Origin: Thermoanaerobacter sp. A7A | GTDB taxonomy: Bacteria; Bacillota; Thermoanaerobacteria; Thermoanaerobacterales; Thermoanaerobacteraceae | Assembly: GCF_000445185.1 (NCBI RefSeq) | Contig: NZ_AVAF01000171.1 | Span: forward strand, 1 to 64,000 | DNA: 64,000 bases | Reading direction: 5' to 3' | In this document: piece after piece, positions 25,205 to 34,165 of the stretch | Layout: every line of letters begins with the position of its first letter | Numbering within the stretch: the stretch's first letter is position 1 | Translations under genes and position numbers: made by a program | The notes under the pieces: generated by a model | Told to the model about the DNA's origin: nothing | Databases searched by the model: none | What the model saw: only the letters and a program-made list of their open reading frames with translations

Positions 25205-26287
25205 ATGAAAGAGATGATATTGATGACACCGGGGCCTACAATGGTACCGGAAGAGGTAAAAAAAGTTGCTGGTGCACAGCCATTACACCATAGAACGGAA
25301 GAATTTTATGAATTATTTTCTAATCTCAATAGAAATTTAAAAGAAATATTTAAAACTAAAAATGAAGTTATAACTTTGACCTCATCAGGAACAGGTGGAA
25401 TGGAAGCTGTCATTGCGAATCTTTTTTCCACCGGTGATAAAGTATTAGTAGCCAGTATAGGTTACTTTGGAGAAAGGTTTTATGATATAGCAAAAGCTTA
25501 TGGCCTTGATGCAGAACTTCAAGACTTTGGCTGGGGAAACGCCGTAGACCTTAACGTATTGGAGGACAAATTAAGAAATGGCAATTACAAAGCCCTTTTA
25601 GTCACTCACAATGAAACTTCTACAGGAGTTACAAATAACGTAAAAGAAATTGCAAAAATTGCTAATAGGTACGGTGTGGTAGTCATCGTTGATGCTGTAA
25701 GCTCTTTAGGTGGTATACCACTTGAAATGGACGAATGGGGTATTGATGGAGTAATAACTTGTTCTCAAAAATGCCTTATGTCGCCTCCTGGACTTAGCTT
25801 TGTTGCTTTAAGTGAAAGAGCATGGAAAATGGCTGAAACTTCTAATCTTCCAAAATATTATTTTAACTTAAAAAAAGCAAGAGAAGGCGTTTTAAAACTC
25901 AATCCCGATACTCCTGCTACTCCTGCTGTCTCTACAATAATGGCTGTAGCAAAAGCGACAAATATGATTTTGGAATTTGGGCTGGATAATGTATACAAAA
26001 GGCAAGCCACCTATGGGAAAAGAGTAAGAGAATACGTAAAGAATTTGGGATTAGAGCTGCTGCCGGAAGAGGACATAGCTTCTGATTTAATAACTGCTAT
26101 AAAAGTTCCTGAAAAGTACAAAGCATCAGAGATTATAAATCACATGAAAGAAAAACATGGAGTATTGATAACAGGAGGACAAGGACCTTTAAAAGGTAAA
26201 ATCATAAGAATAGGTCACATGGGTTATGTTACTGAAGAAATGCTTACTAAAACTCTTGAAGCGTTGAAAGACGCAATAGAGGGGTAA
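25205..26287 (+). CDS. Class V aminotransferase (serine/phosphoserine pathway)
   Basis: PLP fold-type I enzyme of the serine-pyruvate/alanine-glyoxylate aminotransferase family. The 360-residue product has MTPGPTMVPEEV at the N-terminus, the PLP phosphate site TSSGTGGMEAV, the Asp in VVIVDAVSSLGG and the Schiff-base Lys in CSQKCLMSPPG. The next gene, serA, makes 3-phosphohydroxypyruvate, so this enzyme probably supplies the transamination step in place of the unrelated SerC; that is inference from context, and a glyoxylate or pyruvate role is also possible. The start ATG has GGGAGTGAT upstream. serA begins 13 bp downstream, so they form an operon. Confidence 0.88.
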   Translation: MKEMILMTPGPTMVPEEVKKVAGAQPLHHRTEEFYELFSNLNRNLKEIFKTKNEVITLTSSGTGGMEAVIANLFSTGDKVLVASIGYFGERFYDIAKAYGLDAELQDFGWGNAVDLNVLEDKLRNGNYKALLVTHNETSTGVTNNVKEIAKIANRYGVVVIVDAVSSLGGIPLEMDEWGIDGVITCSQKCLMSPPGLSFVALSERAWKMAETSNLPKYYFNLKKAREGVLKLNPDTPATPAVSTIMAVAKATNMILEFGLDNVYKRQATYGKRVREYVKNLGLELLPEEDIASDLITAIKVPEKYKASEIINHMKEKHGVLITGGQGPLKGKIIRIGHMGYVTEEMLTKTLEALKDAIEG

Positions 26288-26300
26288 GGAGGGATATAAC

Positions 26301-27902
26301 TTGAGGATAATTGTCACAGAGAAAATATCAGAAAATGGCATTGAATATCTAAAAAAACACGCTGACGTAGACGTGAAAACTAATATTTCAAGAGATGAGC
26401 TTTTAGAAACTATTAAAGATTATGACGCCATTATTGTCAGAAGTGCTACAAAAGTAGATAGAGAACTTATCGAAAAAGGTGAAAAATTAAAAGTCATAGG
26501 TCGTGCGGGAAATGGCGTTGACAATATTGATGTAACAGCAGCTACTGAAAAAGGAATTCTTGTTGTAAATACTCCTGCTGGAAATACTGTAGCTGCTGCG
26601 GAATTGACCATTGGCCTTATGCTGGCTATAGCCAGAAATATACCGCAGGCATATCACGCTGGTATTAATGGGGATTTTAGAAGGGATAAATTCAAAGGCG
26701 TTGAATTGAACGGAAAAACTGTCGGTGTAATAGGATTAGGAAGAATTGGTTCTCTTGTGGCGTCTAGACTTGCAGCATTTAATATGAGAGTAATTGCATA
26801 TGACCCCTATATGCCAGATGAACGTTTTGAAAAATACGGTGTGGAAAAAGTTACTTTAGATGAATTGCTTCAGCAATCAGACTTTATAACAATTCACCTT
26901 CCAAAAACGGAAGAGACCAAAAAGATGCTCAGTGAAAAAGAGTTCAAAAAAATGAAAAAGGGAGTTAGAATAGTAAATGCAGCACGAGGAGGAATCATTG
27001 ATGAAAAAGCCCTTTACTATGCCATTAAAGAGGGCATTGTAGCGGCAGCAGGATTGGACGTTCTTGAAGTAGAACCCAAATATAATATAGAACGACAAGA
27101 TTTTAACAATCCACTTCTTGAACTGCCAAATGTCGTTTTTACGCCTCATATTGGAGCTTCAACTTATGAAGCGCAAGAAAACATAGGTATATCCATTGCG
27201 CAAGAAGTAATCTCGGCTTTAAACGGTAATCTGTACGGAAATATAGTAAATTTACCCGGGGTAAAATCCGACGAATTTTCACAGCTCAAACCTTATATGA
27301 AATTGGCTGAAGCCATGGGAGCATTTTATTATCAAATAAATGATACTCCTGTTAGATTAATTGAAGTGATATATAGAGGAGAAATTTCGAAAACTAATAC
27401 AGATATTGTTACTCTCTATGCTCTTAAAGGCTTTTTAAAGCCCGTATTAGAGGAGGATGTAAGTGTTGTAAATGCAAAATTAAGAGCAAAAGAAATGGGA
27501 ATAGAAGTTGTAGAGGGTAAAATCGAAGAAATAAACCACTATTCAAGCCTTATCATTCTCAAGATTACAGATACCAATGGCAAAACAACACAATTTGCAG
27601 GAACCACATACGGAGAAGAAGTGAGGATTGTAGAGTATATGGGACATAAAGTAAATTTTGAACCTACGGAGTACATGCTATTTGTCAAGAATAAAGATGT
27701 ACCAGGGGTTATAGGTCACATAGGGAATGTATTAGGAGACTTTGGCATAAACATCTCTACCATGCAAGTAAGCCCAAATAAAAATGATGGAACAGCATTA
27801 ATGATTGTAAGCACAGACAAAGAAATTCCTGATGAAGCAGTAGAGTCTCTAAATAAATTAAATAGCATAATAAAAGCAAGAGCGGTTAGAGGATTGATAT
27901 AG
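26301..27902 (+). CDS. serA: D-3-phosphoglycerate dehydrogenase
   Basis: First committed enzyme of serine synthesis (EC 1.1.1.95). The 533-residue length is that of the long form: a catalytic domain, an NAD domain (GVIGLGRIGSLVAS; ARGGIIDEKAL; catalytic His in FTPHIGAST), an intervening ASB domain (about 320-450) and a C-terminal ACT domain (FVKNKDVPGVIGHIGNVLG) for serine feedback. The start is TTG, seven bases after GGAGGG. It is transcribed with the aminotransferase in front. The toxin-antitoxin promoter starts right after its stop. Confidence 0.96.
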   Translation: MRIIVTEKISENGIEYLKKHADVDVKTNISRDELLETIKDYDAIIVRSATKVDRELIEKGEKLKVIGRAGNGVDNIDVTAATEKGILVVNTPAGNTVAAAELTIGLMLAIARNIPQAYHAGINGDFRRDKFKGVELNGKTVGVIGLGRIGSLVASRLAAFNMRVIAYDPYMPDERFEKYGVEKVTLDELLQQSDFITIHLPKTEETKKMLSEKEFKKMKKGVRIVNAARGGIIDEKALYYAIKEGIVAAAGLDVLEVEPKYNIERQDFNNPLLELPNVVFTPHIGASTYEAQENIGISIAQEVISALNGNLYGNIVNLPGVKSDEFSQLKPYMKLAEAMGAFYYQINDTPVRLIEVIYRGEISKTNTDIVTLYALKGFLKPVLEEDVSVVNAKLRAKEMGIEVVEGKIEEINHYSSLIILKITDTNGKTTQFAGTTYGEEVRIVEYMGHKVNFEPTEYMLFVKNKDVPGVIGHIGNVLGDFGINISTMQVSPNKNDGTALMIVSTDKEIPDEAVESLNKLNSIIKARAVRGLI

Positions 27903-27914
27903 AGATATGAATTG

Positions 27915-27943
27915 TTGTCAGAATATTATAAAGATGATATAAT
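27915..27943 (+). promoter_or_regulatory. Sigma-A-type promoter of the RelE toxin-antitoxin pair
   Basis: TTGTCA (27915-27920), 17 bp, TATAAT (27938-27943), located 13 bp after the serA stop. Confidence 0.75.
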
Positions 27944-27976
27944 ATATGTAAAGTAAATTTTATTAAGGTGATAAAA

Positions 27977-28243
27977 ATGCAAAATAGTAGCATGATAAAA
28001 AAATTAAATGAAATTATAGATTTTTTAACGGAGAAGGAAATTGCTGAAGTGATTGACTTTGCTGAGTATCTTAAAGAGAAAAAAAAGAAAGAGCTTATAA
28101 AAAAATTTAACGATTGGGATAAATCTTTAGAAGTAGAACAAATGACCCATGAAGAGGAAAAATTGTTAAAAGAAAGCGAGGGAGAATATATAACTTTAGA
28201 AGAAGCAAAGAAGGCATTAGGGATAGAGGACAATGGGATATAA
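27977..28243 (+). CDS. Antitoxin of a RelE-type toxin-antitoxin pair
   Basis: An 88-residue, highly charged protein (SSMIKKLNEIIDFLTEKEIAEVIDFAEYLKEKKKK) of the kind encoded before RelE/ParE toxins; the front part resembles DUF2281-like antitoxins. It would bind and neutralise the next gene's product and probably repress its own promoter. The ATG at 27977 has AAGGTG at six bases; the track start (27968) is the GTG inside that site. It overlaps the toxin gene by 11 bp, typical for such pairs. The family call rests mainly on context. Confidence 0.78.
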   Translation: MQNSSMIKKLNEIIDFLTEKEIAEVIDFAEYLKEKKKKELIKKFNDWDKSLEVEQMTHEEEKLLKESEGEYITLEEAKKALGIEDNGI

Positions 28244-28487
28244 AATTATAATTGACAAAAAAGTGTTAAAAGAGTTAAAAAAACATGATAAGAAAACAGT
28301 CAAAAGAATTGTAGACGCTATTAGTAAGTTGCCTTTTGAGGGAGATATAAAAAAACTAAAAACATCTAAAAAGGAGCGTTTATATAGGTTAAGAGTTGGA
28401 GACTATAGATTGATTTTTGAGATTGACAACGTAGATTTTGCTATTAAAGTGAAAGCTTTTGATACAAGAGGAGATATATATAAATAA
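28233..28487 (+). CDS. relE: RelE/ParE-superfamily toxin
   Basis: An 84-residue protein with the RelE fold pattern: MGYKIIIDKKVLKELKKHDKKTVKRIVDAI, then the basic LKTSKKERLYRLRVGDYRLIFEID core and a last strand with VKAFDTRGDIYK. RelE-type members cleave ribosome-bound mRNA; the basic residues and Arg in YRLRVGDYRLIF are the expected active surface. It overlaps the antitoxin frame by 11 bp, implying coupled translation. A bidirectional terminator follows. Confidence 0.88.
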   Translation: MGYKIIIDKKVLKELKKHDKKTVKRIVDAISKLPFEGDIKKLKTSKKERLYRLRVGDYRLIFEIDNVDFAIKVKAFDTRGDIYK

Positions 28488-28492
28488 ATGAA

Positions 28493-28522
28493 AAAAGGAG
28501 CAAGGTCTTTCTTGCTCCTTTT
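28493..28522. terminator. Bidirectional terminator between relE and the PHP gene
   Basis: AAAAGGAGCAAG (28493-28504) pairs perfectly with CTTGCTCCTTTT (28511-28522) over 12 bp with a 6-nt loop. It serves both convergent genes. Confidence 0.88.
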
Positions 28523-29339
28523 AAATATTATAGGGTAGTTTTTTTCTCCCTTCAAAATAATAAAGAGTATTTATCCCGTATGATTTTACATAAGCATAAG
28601 CTTTGTCAAAATCTCTTGCCACATCTTGAGGCATGTGGGCATCAGAATTTACTACAATCGGTATATTATATTCCTTAATCATTCCCATTATCTCTTTTGA
28701 AGGATAAATTTCTCCAACAGGTTTTCTCAATCCTGCAGTTGAAACCTCAATCACTATGCCAGTCTTAGAAATTTCTTCAATATTTCTTTCTATCTTTTCA
28801 AAAACTTTATAATTGGGTCTAAATCCAAAAATTTTCACGAGGTCAATGTGCCCTATTATATCAAAAAGTCCTGTCTTGGCCATTTTCTCAATTATATTAA
28901 AATATTCTAGATATACTTCATCAACATCTCTCCTGTGCCATTCCTCTATTGATTCTTCAAGGTCTATTCCCCAATCGTCAATCCAGTGAACAGAGCCTAT
29001 TATAAAGTCCCACGGGTAAGTAGCTAGGAAATCCTTTATTTCTTTTTCCTTTTCCGGGAAATAATCGGCTTCAATTCCCAGCTTAACTGGAAGAGCCATT
29101 TGTTTTGCTTCTTTGATAAGTTCCACGTAATCTTCAATGCTTTGGTCCATGTAAGTTTTTATCCACTCTCTTCTAAATCCATTGCTCTTATATACTTCAA
29201 AACCTTCTTTAAACCTGTGACCGTGTTCAGAGATACCAATCTCAACTAGACCTTTACTTAAACCAGAATTTATAAACTTCTTAAGCCATTCTATAGTATA
29301 AGGGCCGTTTTCTATGTGGACGTGATAATCTGCAGCCAT
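28521..29339 (-). CDS. PHP-domain phosphoesterase (HisJ-like histidinol-phosphatase family)
   Basis: A metal-dependent PHP-fold hydrolase of 272 residues. Visible metal motifs are ADYHVHIENGPY (HxH), the ISEHGHRF histidines, GIEADYFPEKE, GSVHWIDDW, DIIGHIDLVKIF and VVNSDAHMP. This is the layout of HisJ-type histidinol-phosphatases, but no his genes are nearby, so the substrate is open. The track start at 29357 is an upstream ATG; the ATG at 29339 has AAAGGAGG six bases upstream and is preferred. It is divergent from pyrG. Confidence 0.86.
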   Translation of the reverse strand: MAADYHVHIENGPYTIEWLKKFINSGLSKGLVEIGISEHGHRFKEGFEVYKSNGFRREWIKTYMDQSIEDYVELIKEAKQMALPVKLGIEADYFPEKEKEIKDFLATYPWDFIIGSVHWIDDWGIDLEESIEEWHRRDVDEVYLEYFNIIEKMAKTGLFDIIGHIDLVKIFGFRPNYKVFEKIERNIEEISKTGIVIEVSTAGLRKPVGEIYPSKEIMGMIKEYNIPIVVNSDAHMPQDVARDFDKAYAYVKSYGINTLYYFEGRKKLPYNI

Positions 29340-29403
29340 ATTTTTCCTCCTTTTCAATAAGATAAAGCTTTGAGATTTTAATATCTTACAACATTATAAT
29401 ATT

Positions 29404-29434
29404 TTGCAAAAACTAATGCAATTTGTGTTATAAT
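29404..29434 (+). promoter_or_regulatory. Candidate promoter of the pyrG leader
   Basis: TTGCAA (29404-29409) and TATAAT (29429-29434) are separated by 19 bp. A second possible start lies at GGGATACG (29593), with ATGACA and TTTAAA upstream (18-bp spacing). Confidence 0.45.
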
Positions 29435-29436
29435 AA

Positions 29437-29498
29437 TTTAAAGTGATTGATTTAATTTGTGAGGTGAGATGTTTTATCCTCTTTACAATCACTTTAAA
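29437..29498 (+). promoter_or_regulatory. pyrG leader hairpin enclosing a short ORF start
   Basis: TTTAAAGTGATTG (29437-29449) pairs perfectly over 13 bp with CAATCACTTTAAA (29486-29498). The loop holds GAGGTGAG-ATG, the start of a 15-codon ORF. Confidence 0.6.
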
Positions 29499-29516
29499 AT
29501 CCTATATAATAAATGA
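29469..29516 (+). CDS. Short leader ORF 1 before pyrG (15 residues)
   Basis: ATG at 29469, directly preceded by GAGGTGAG, encodes MFYPLYNHFKILYNK and a TGA. The same GAGGTGAGATG string precedes pyrG itself at 29684. The second arm of the leader hairpin lies inside this ORF, so translation could change folding. No function is known. Confidence 0.35.
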   Translation: MFYPLYNHFKILYNK

Positions 29517-29543
29517 GTATTTATTTTTACGAGGTGCTTTTTT

Positions 29544-29585
29544 ATGAACTGCCGGGATGACAAAAATTTAAAAAAATTTATTTAA
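29544..29585 (+). CDS. Short leader ORF 2 before pyrG (13 residues)
   Basis: ATG at 29544 with GAGGTG upstream encodes MNCRDDKNLKKFI and stops at 29583-29585, 17 bases before the attenuator stem. Candidate leader peptide only. Confidence 0.3.
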   Translation: MNCRDDKNLKKFI

Positions 29586-29602
29586 ACTTAAAGGGATACG
29601 AG

Positions 29603-29632
29603 TCTCTATTTTTCCAAAATAGAGATTTTTTT
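29603..29632 (+). terminator. Attenuator-type terminator in the pyrG leader
   Basis: TCTCTATTTT (29603-29612) pairs with AAAATAGAGA (29616-29625), followed by seven T. It lies 60 bp before pyrG and after the candidate upstream promoter, so pyrG must be controlled by read-through or start downstream. The pyrimidine-rich 5' arm after GGGATACGAG recalls the pyrG attenuators of Gram-positives, in which extra G residues pair with such an arm. Confidence 0.75.
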
Positions 29633-29664
29633 ATGGGTTATAAACTATTAAAAATTAATCATAA

Positions 29665-31296
<1,632 letters not shown>

Positions 31297-31328
31297 GGGT
31301 TGGATAATATCCAGCCTTTAAATTTTAC

Positions 31329-31357
31329 TTGATAATTATGAACAAAAAGGCTATAAT
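31329..31357 (+). promoter_or_regulatory. Promoter of the PIN toxin-antitoxin pair
   Basis: TTGATA (31329-31334), 17 bp, TATAAT (31352-31357), 45 bp before the antitoxin ATG. Confidence 0.75.
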
Positions 31358-31401
31358 ATATCTAGAAATTAATTTTAAAATTAATCTGGAGGTGAAAACA
31401 A

Positions 31402-31683
31402 ATGGAAGAAGTCATTGGAGTAGACAAATTAAGGCCCAAATTAGGTGAATATTTAGAAAAAGTAGAAAAAGGCGATGTGATAATAGTTTCTTCTCGATCT
31501 GAACCCAAAGGAGTTATAATCAGTTATTCTATGTACAATCAATTAAAAGAACTTGAAAAGAAGGCAAAACAATTAGAGATTATGCAAATTTTAAACGAAT
31601 TTAGAAGTAAAGCCGAAACAGCAGGCTTATCTGAGGAAGACGTACAAAAAGAGATAGAGGAAGCACGAAAATGCGTGCAGTAA
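31402..31683 (+). CDS. Phd/YefM-type antitoxin
   Basis: A 93-residue protein with the Phd/YefM N-terminal pattern GVDKLRPKLGEYLEKVEKGDVIIVSSRSEPKGVIISYSMYNQL and a helical, charged C-terminus (KAKQLEIMQILNEFRSK) expected to wrap the toxin. It should bind its own promoter. Ribosome site GGAGGTG; it overlaps the PIN gene by 13 bp, indicating coupled translation. Confidence 0.85.
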   Translation: MEEVIGVDKLRPKLGEYLEKVEKGDVIIVSSRSEPKGVIISYSMYNQLKELEKKAKQLEIMQILNEFRSKAETAGLSEEDVQKEIEEARKCVQ

Positions 31684-32084
31684 TTGATACTAATGTTTTA
31701 ATTTCAGCTTTTATTAGCAAAAAAAGCTATCCTGCAAAAGTTATTGATTATTGGGTCTTAAATAAATTTGACCCAGTAGTAAGCAAAGAAATTGTGGAAG
31801 AATATGCCAATGTGTTGACGCGAGATAAGTTTGCTGTTTTTGGCACTATTGAGAAAAGACTTGACTTGCTAAATAGGCTTTTATCTTTTGATTGGGTTTT
31901 ATTTGTATATCCAAAACAAAAAATAGAGGTTATAAAAGAAGACCCAAAAGATAATATTTTCTTAGAGTGTGCTTTAGAAGGAAGTTGTGACTTCATAGTC
32001 ACAGGTGACAATCATTTGCTTCAACTTAAAGAGTATAAAAATATTAAAATAGTAAAAGCAGAAGAATTTGTAACCATATTGTAA
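31671..32084 (+). CDS. PIN-domain toxin (COG1569-type)
   Basis: A 137-residue PIN-fold ribonuclease. It has the first acidic site in RAVIDTNVLISAFISK, Glu in SKEIVEEYANVL, and the later acidic pair in KEDPKDNIFLECALEG and FIVTGDNHLLQL. It belongs to the 'putative toxin-antitoxin system toxin component, PIN family'. The antitoxin in front supports that role. The last 16 bp of the gene overlap the first of five periodic hexamers that lead into the next gene's promoter region. Confidence 0.88.
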   Translation: MRAVIDTNVLISAFISKKSYPAKVIDYWVLNKFDPVVSKEIVEEYANVLTRDKFAVFGTIEKRLDLLNRLLSFDWVLFVYPKQKIEVIKEDPKDNIFLECALEGSCDFIVTGDNHLLQLKEYKNIKIVKAEEFVTIL

Positions 32085-32123
32085 TCCTTTTGCAATATAA
32101 CTGTAACATAAGTGTATTACAAT
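32069..32123 (+). promoter_or_regulatory. Five tandem hexamers on an 11-bp period (WalR/PhoP-like array)
   Basis: Hexamers start at 32069 TGTAAC, 32080 TGTAAT, 32091 TGCAAT, 32102 TGTAAC and 32113 TGTATT, each separated by exactly five bases. The first two are a perfect match to the WalR consensus TGTWAH-N5-TGTWAH. TACAAT (32118-32123) may be the -10 of the following gene, which lacks a good -35, consistent with activator-dependent transcription. Confidence 0.65.
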
Positions 32124-32164
32124 AAATCCAATAAAAAGTAGAGAAACAAAAGAGGAGGAGGCCG

Positions 32165-34129
32165 ATGCGAAGAAAGGGAAAGTATCTGTTCATTTTTTTA
32201 TTAATTTTTCTAATTTACAGTGGAACATTTGCATATGCGGCTGAAACTTATAACATCGATGGAAAAAACATCTCCTACAATTACCCACCTATAAATATCC
32301 TCATAGACGGGGTAAAACAAAATCCGAATATGAAGCCCCTCATGATTGACAATCATGTATTTGTGCCAGTAAGGTTTATTTCAGAAAAAATGGGGGCGCA
32401 AATAGGTTATGACAGCACTAAAGTGTGGATTACTTACAATGGAGATAAAATCGTCCTCTATTTTTACAAAGACACTGCCTATGTAAATGACAAGCCTGTA
32501 AAACTTGACTCATCTGTTAAACTTGTAAACTATGGCTATACATATGTCCCATTGCGATTTATAAGTGAAGCTTTCAAAAATAACGTCAATTGGGATGAAA
32601 ATACAAACACTGTGTATATAGACAGTAAAACAGGGACAGACACGCAAATTGCTTCTGCAAAATTGAGTGATCAAAGTTCAAATACTACCAAGACTTTCCA
32701 ATCTAATTTAAACAATACTTCCACAAATCAAAATACACAAGATACCTCTGTCAAACCGTATACTGTAGATAGTATAGGATTTACTAATATGAATGATGCA
32801 AGAAGTGTAATTATTTTAACTCAAGATTCTAACTATAACATTTCAAAATCGCCAAATAAGGACGCAATTTTTGTAGATCTAAACAATGCAGTTTTAAAAA
32901 ATGGAGTATATGGATTTGCCCTTGATGATAAAGTTGTAAAAGGTGTTATTCCGACACAGCTTACTCCTAACACGGTGAGAGTAATTATTACCTTGAGCAG
33001 TGATGCTGATTATTCCGTAGCGCAACAGGATGGCAAATTGATAATTAACATACAACCGATTATTACAACTCTACCTTCCTCTTTAATGGTAAACGCTGAT
33101 GTAGTAAATATACGGACAGGCCCAGGTACACAGTATGACATTATAACGCAGGTCAATAACGGGGACATATTAAGTGTAATTAACAAATCAGGCGATTGGT
33201 ATAAAGTCAAACTTCAAAACGGAGTAGTAGGCTGGATTGCAGGATGGCTTACAATTGCATATAACAATCCTAATCAAGTAGCGAGTGATATTTCTAATTT
33301 TGATAGAAGGACGCTGACAGCTGGTGGCAGTCAATCTTCAAGAGGAAATATCGGTCAAGCTCTTACGTCTTTACCCTATGCAGGAAAAGGAGTATGGTAC
33401 AGTATATATTCTACGATGCCTACTGCAAATGATTTAAGCCGCTTTGTAAATGCCAGAGTAACTCATATTTACCTTGAAGTTGCTACATCAAAAGCGGGAT
33501 TTCCAGACAAATGGAAAAAATGGCTGGATGACTTGCTTCCTGCTGCACATAGAGCTGGAATAAAGGTTATAGCATGGGTGTACACAGACTTAAAAGACAC
33601 CACATATGATGCATCTTTGACGGCTCAAGTTGCCAACTATGTTACCCCAAGTGGTTATCGCGTAGATGGGATTGCTGCAGATATAGAAGAATTGCCTCAA
33701 AAAGATCCAGTTACAGCTTCAAAGATGGTAGAAGACTATGCAACACAAACTTTAAAAAATTTACCTGCAGGAATGCCTTTTATCGCGATCACTTATCCGC
33801 CTCAATACAGACCTAACTACCCTTATGCTACAATGGCAAAATATTTTGATGCAATTGCTTTAATGGACTACTGGCACGTATCAAGCGCAAACTACACTTA
33901 TGATGATGCAAAAAATTTTGTATCTGATTCCATTAAAAAAGTACAATTTTTAGCAGGAAACAACGTCAACATAGAAGTCATTTTGCACGGTTATGATGAC
34001 GGCTATGGACTTCCCTCTGTAGATGAATTAAGGGGTGCTCTTGATGCTTCAAAAGATGCAGTTGGATATTCAATATATACTTGGAATACACTAAATGATG
34101 AATTAAAAGACGTATTTGCTAATTATTAA
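32165..34129 (+). CDS. Exported protein with copper amine oxidase-like N-terminal, AMIN, SH3b and glycosidase-like domains
   Basis: A 654-residue secreted protein. Parts: signal peptide (FIFLLIFLIYSGTFAYA); a Cu_amine_oxidN1 domain with two VPVRFISE/VPLRFISE repeats (about 40-155); an AMIN-like domain (about 195-300); an SH3b domain (VVNIRTGPGTQYDIITQV, about 315-365); and a C-terminal TIM-barrel-like domain (about 410-654) with VTHIYLEVATS, IKVIAWVYTDL, DGIAADIEELP and FDAIALMDYW. The last resembles glycosidase-like folds; DIEELP and MDYW are candidate acidic active-site segments. The set of domains points to cell-wall binding and possibly wall glycan cleavage. GGAGGAGG precedes the ATG, and a periodic hexamer array precedes the gene. 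Confidence 0.82.
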   Translation: MRRKGKYLFIFLLIFLIYSGTFAYAAETYNIDGKNISYNYPPINILIDGVKQNPNMKPLMIDNHVFVPVRFISEKMGAQIGYDSTKVWITYNGDKIVLYFYKDTAYVNDKPVKLDSSVKLVNYGYTYVPLRFISEAFKNNVNWDENTNTVYIDSKTGTDTQIASAKLSDQSSNTTKTFQSNLNNTSTNQNTQDTSVKPYTVDSIGFTNMNDARSVIILTQDSNYNISKSPNKDAIFVDLNNAVLKNGVYGFALDDKVVKGVIPTQLTPNTVRVIITLSSDADYSVAQQDGKLIINIQPIITTLPSSLMVNADVVNIRTGPGTQYDIITQVNNGDILSVINKSGDWYKVKLQNGVVGWIAGWLTIAYNNPNQVASDISNFDRRTLTAGGSQSSRGNIGQALTSLPYAGKGVWYSIYSTMPTANDLSRFVNARVTHIYLEVATSKAGFPDKWKKWLDDLLPAAHRAGIKVIAWVYTDLKDTTYDASLTAQVANYVTPSGYRVDGIAADIEELPQKDPVTASKMVEDYATQTLKNLPAGMPFIAITYPPQYRPNYPYATMAKYFDAIALMDYWHVSSANYTYDDAKNFVSDSIKKVQFLAGNNVNIEVILHGYDDGYGLPSVDELRGALDASKDAVGYSIYTWNTLNDELKDVFANY

Positions 34130-34133
34130 AAAT

Positions 34134-34165
34134 GAAGGAGTGGCTTTTTTCGCTACTCCTTCACT
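34134..34165. terminator. Shared hairpin between convergent genes
   Basis: GAAGGAGTGGC pairs with GCTACTCCTTC (one wobble) around a TTTTTTC loop. It follows the glycosidase-like gene and overlaps the 3' end of the deacetylase frame on the other strand. Confidence 0.6.
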
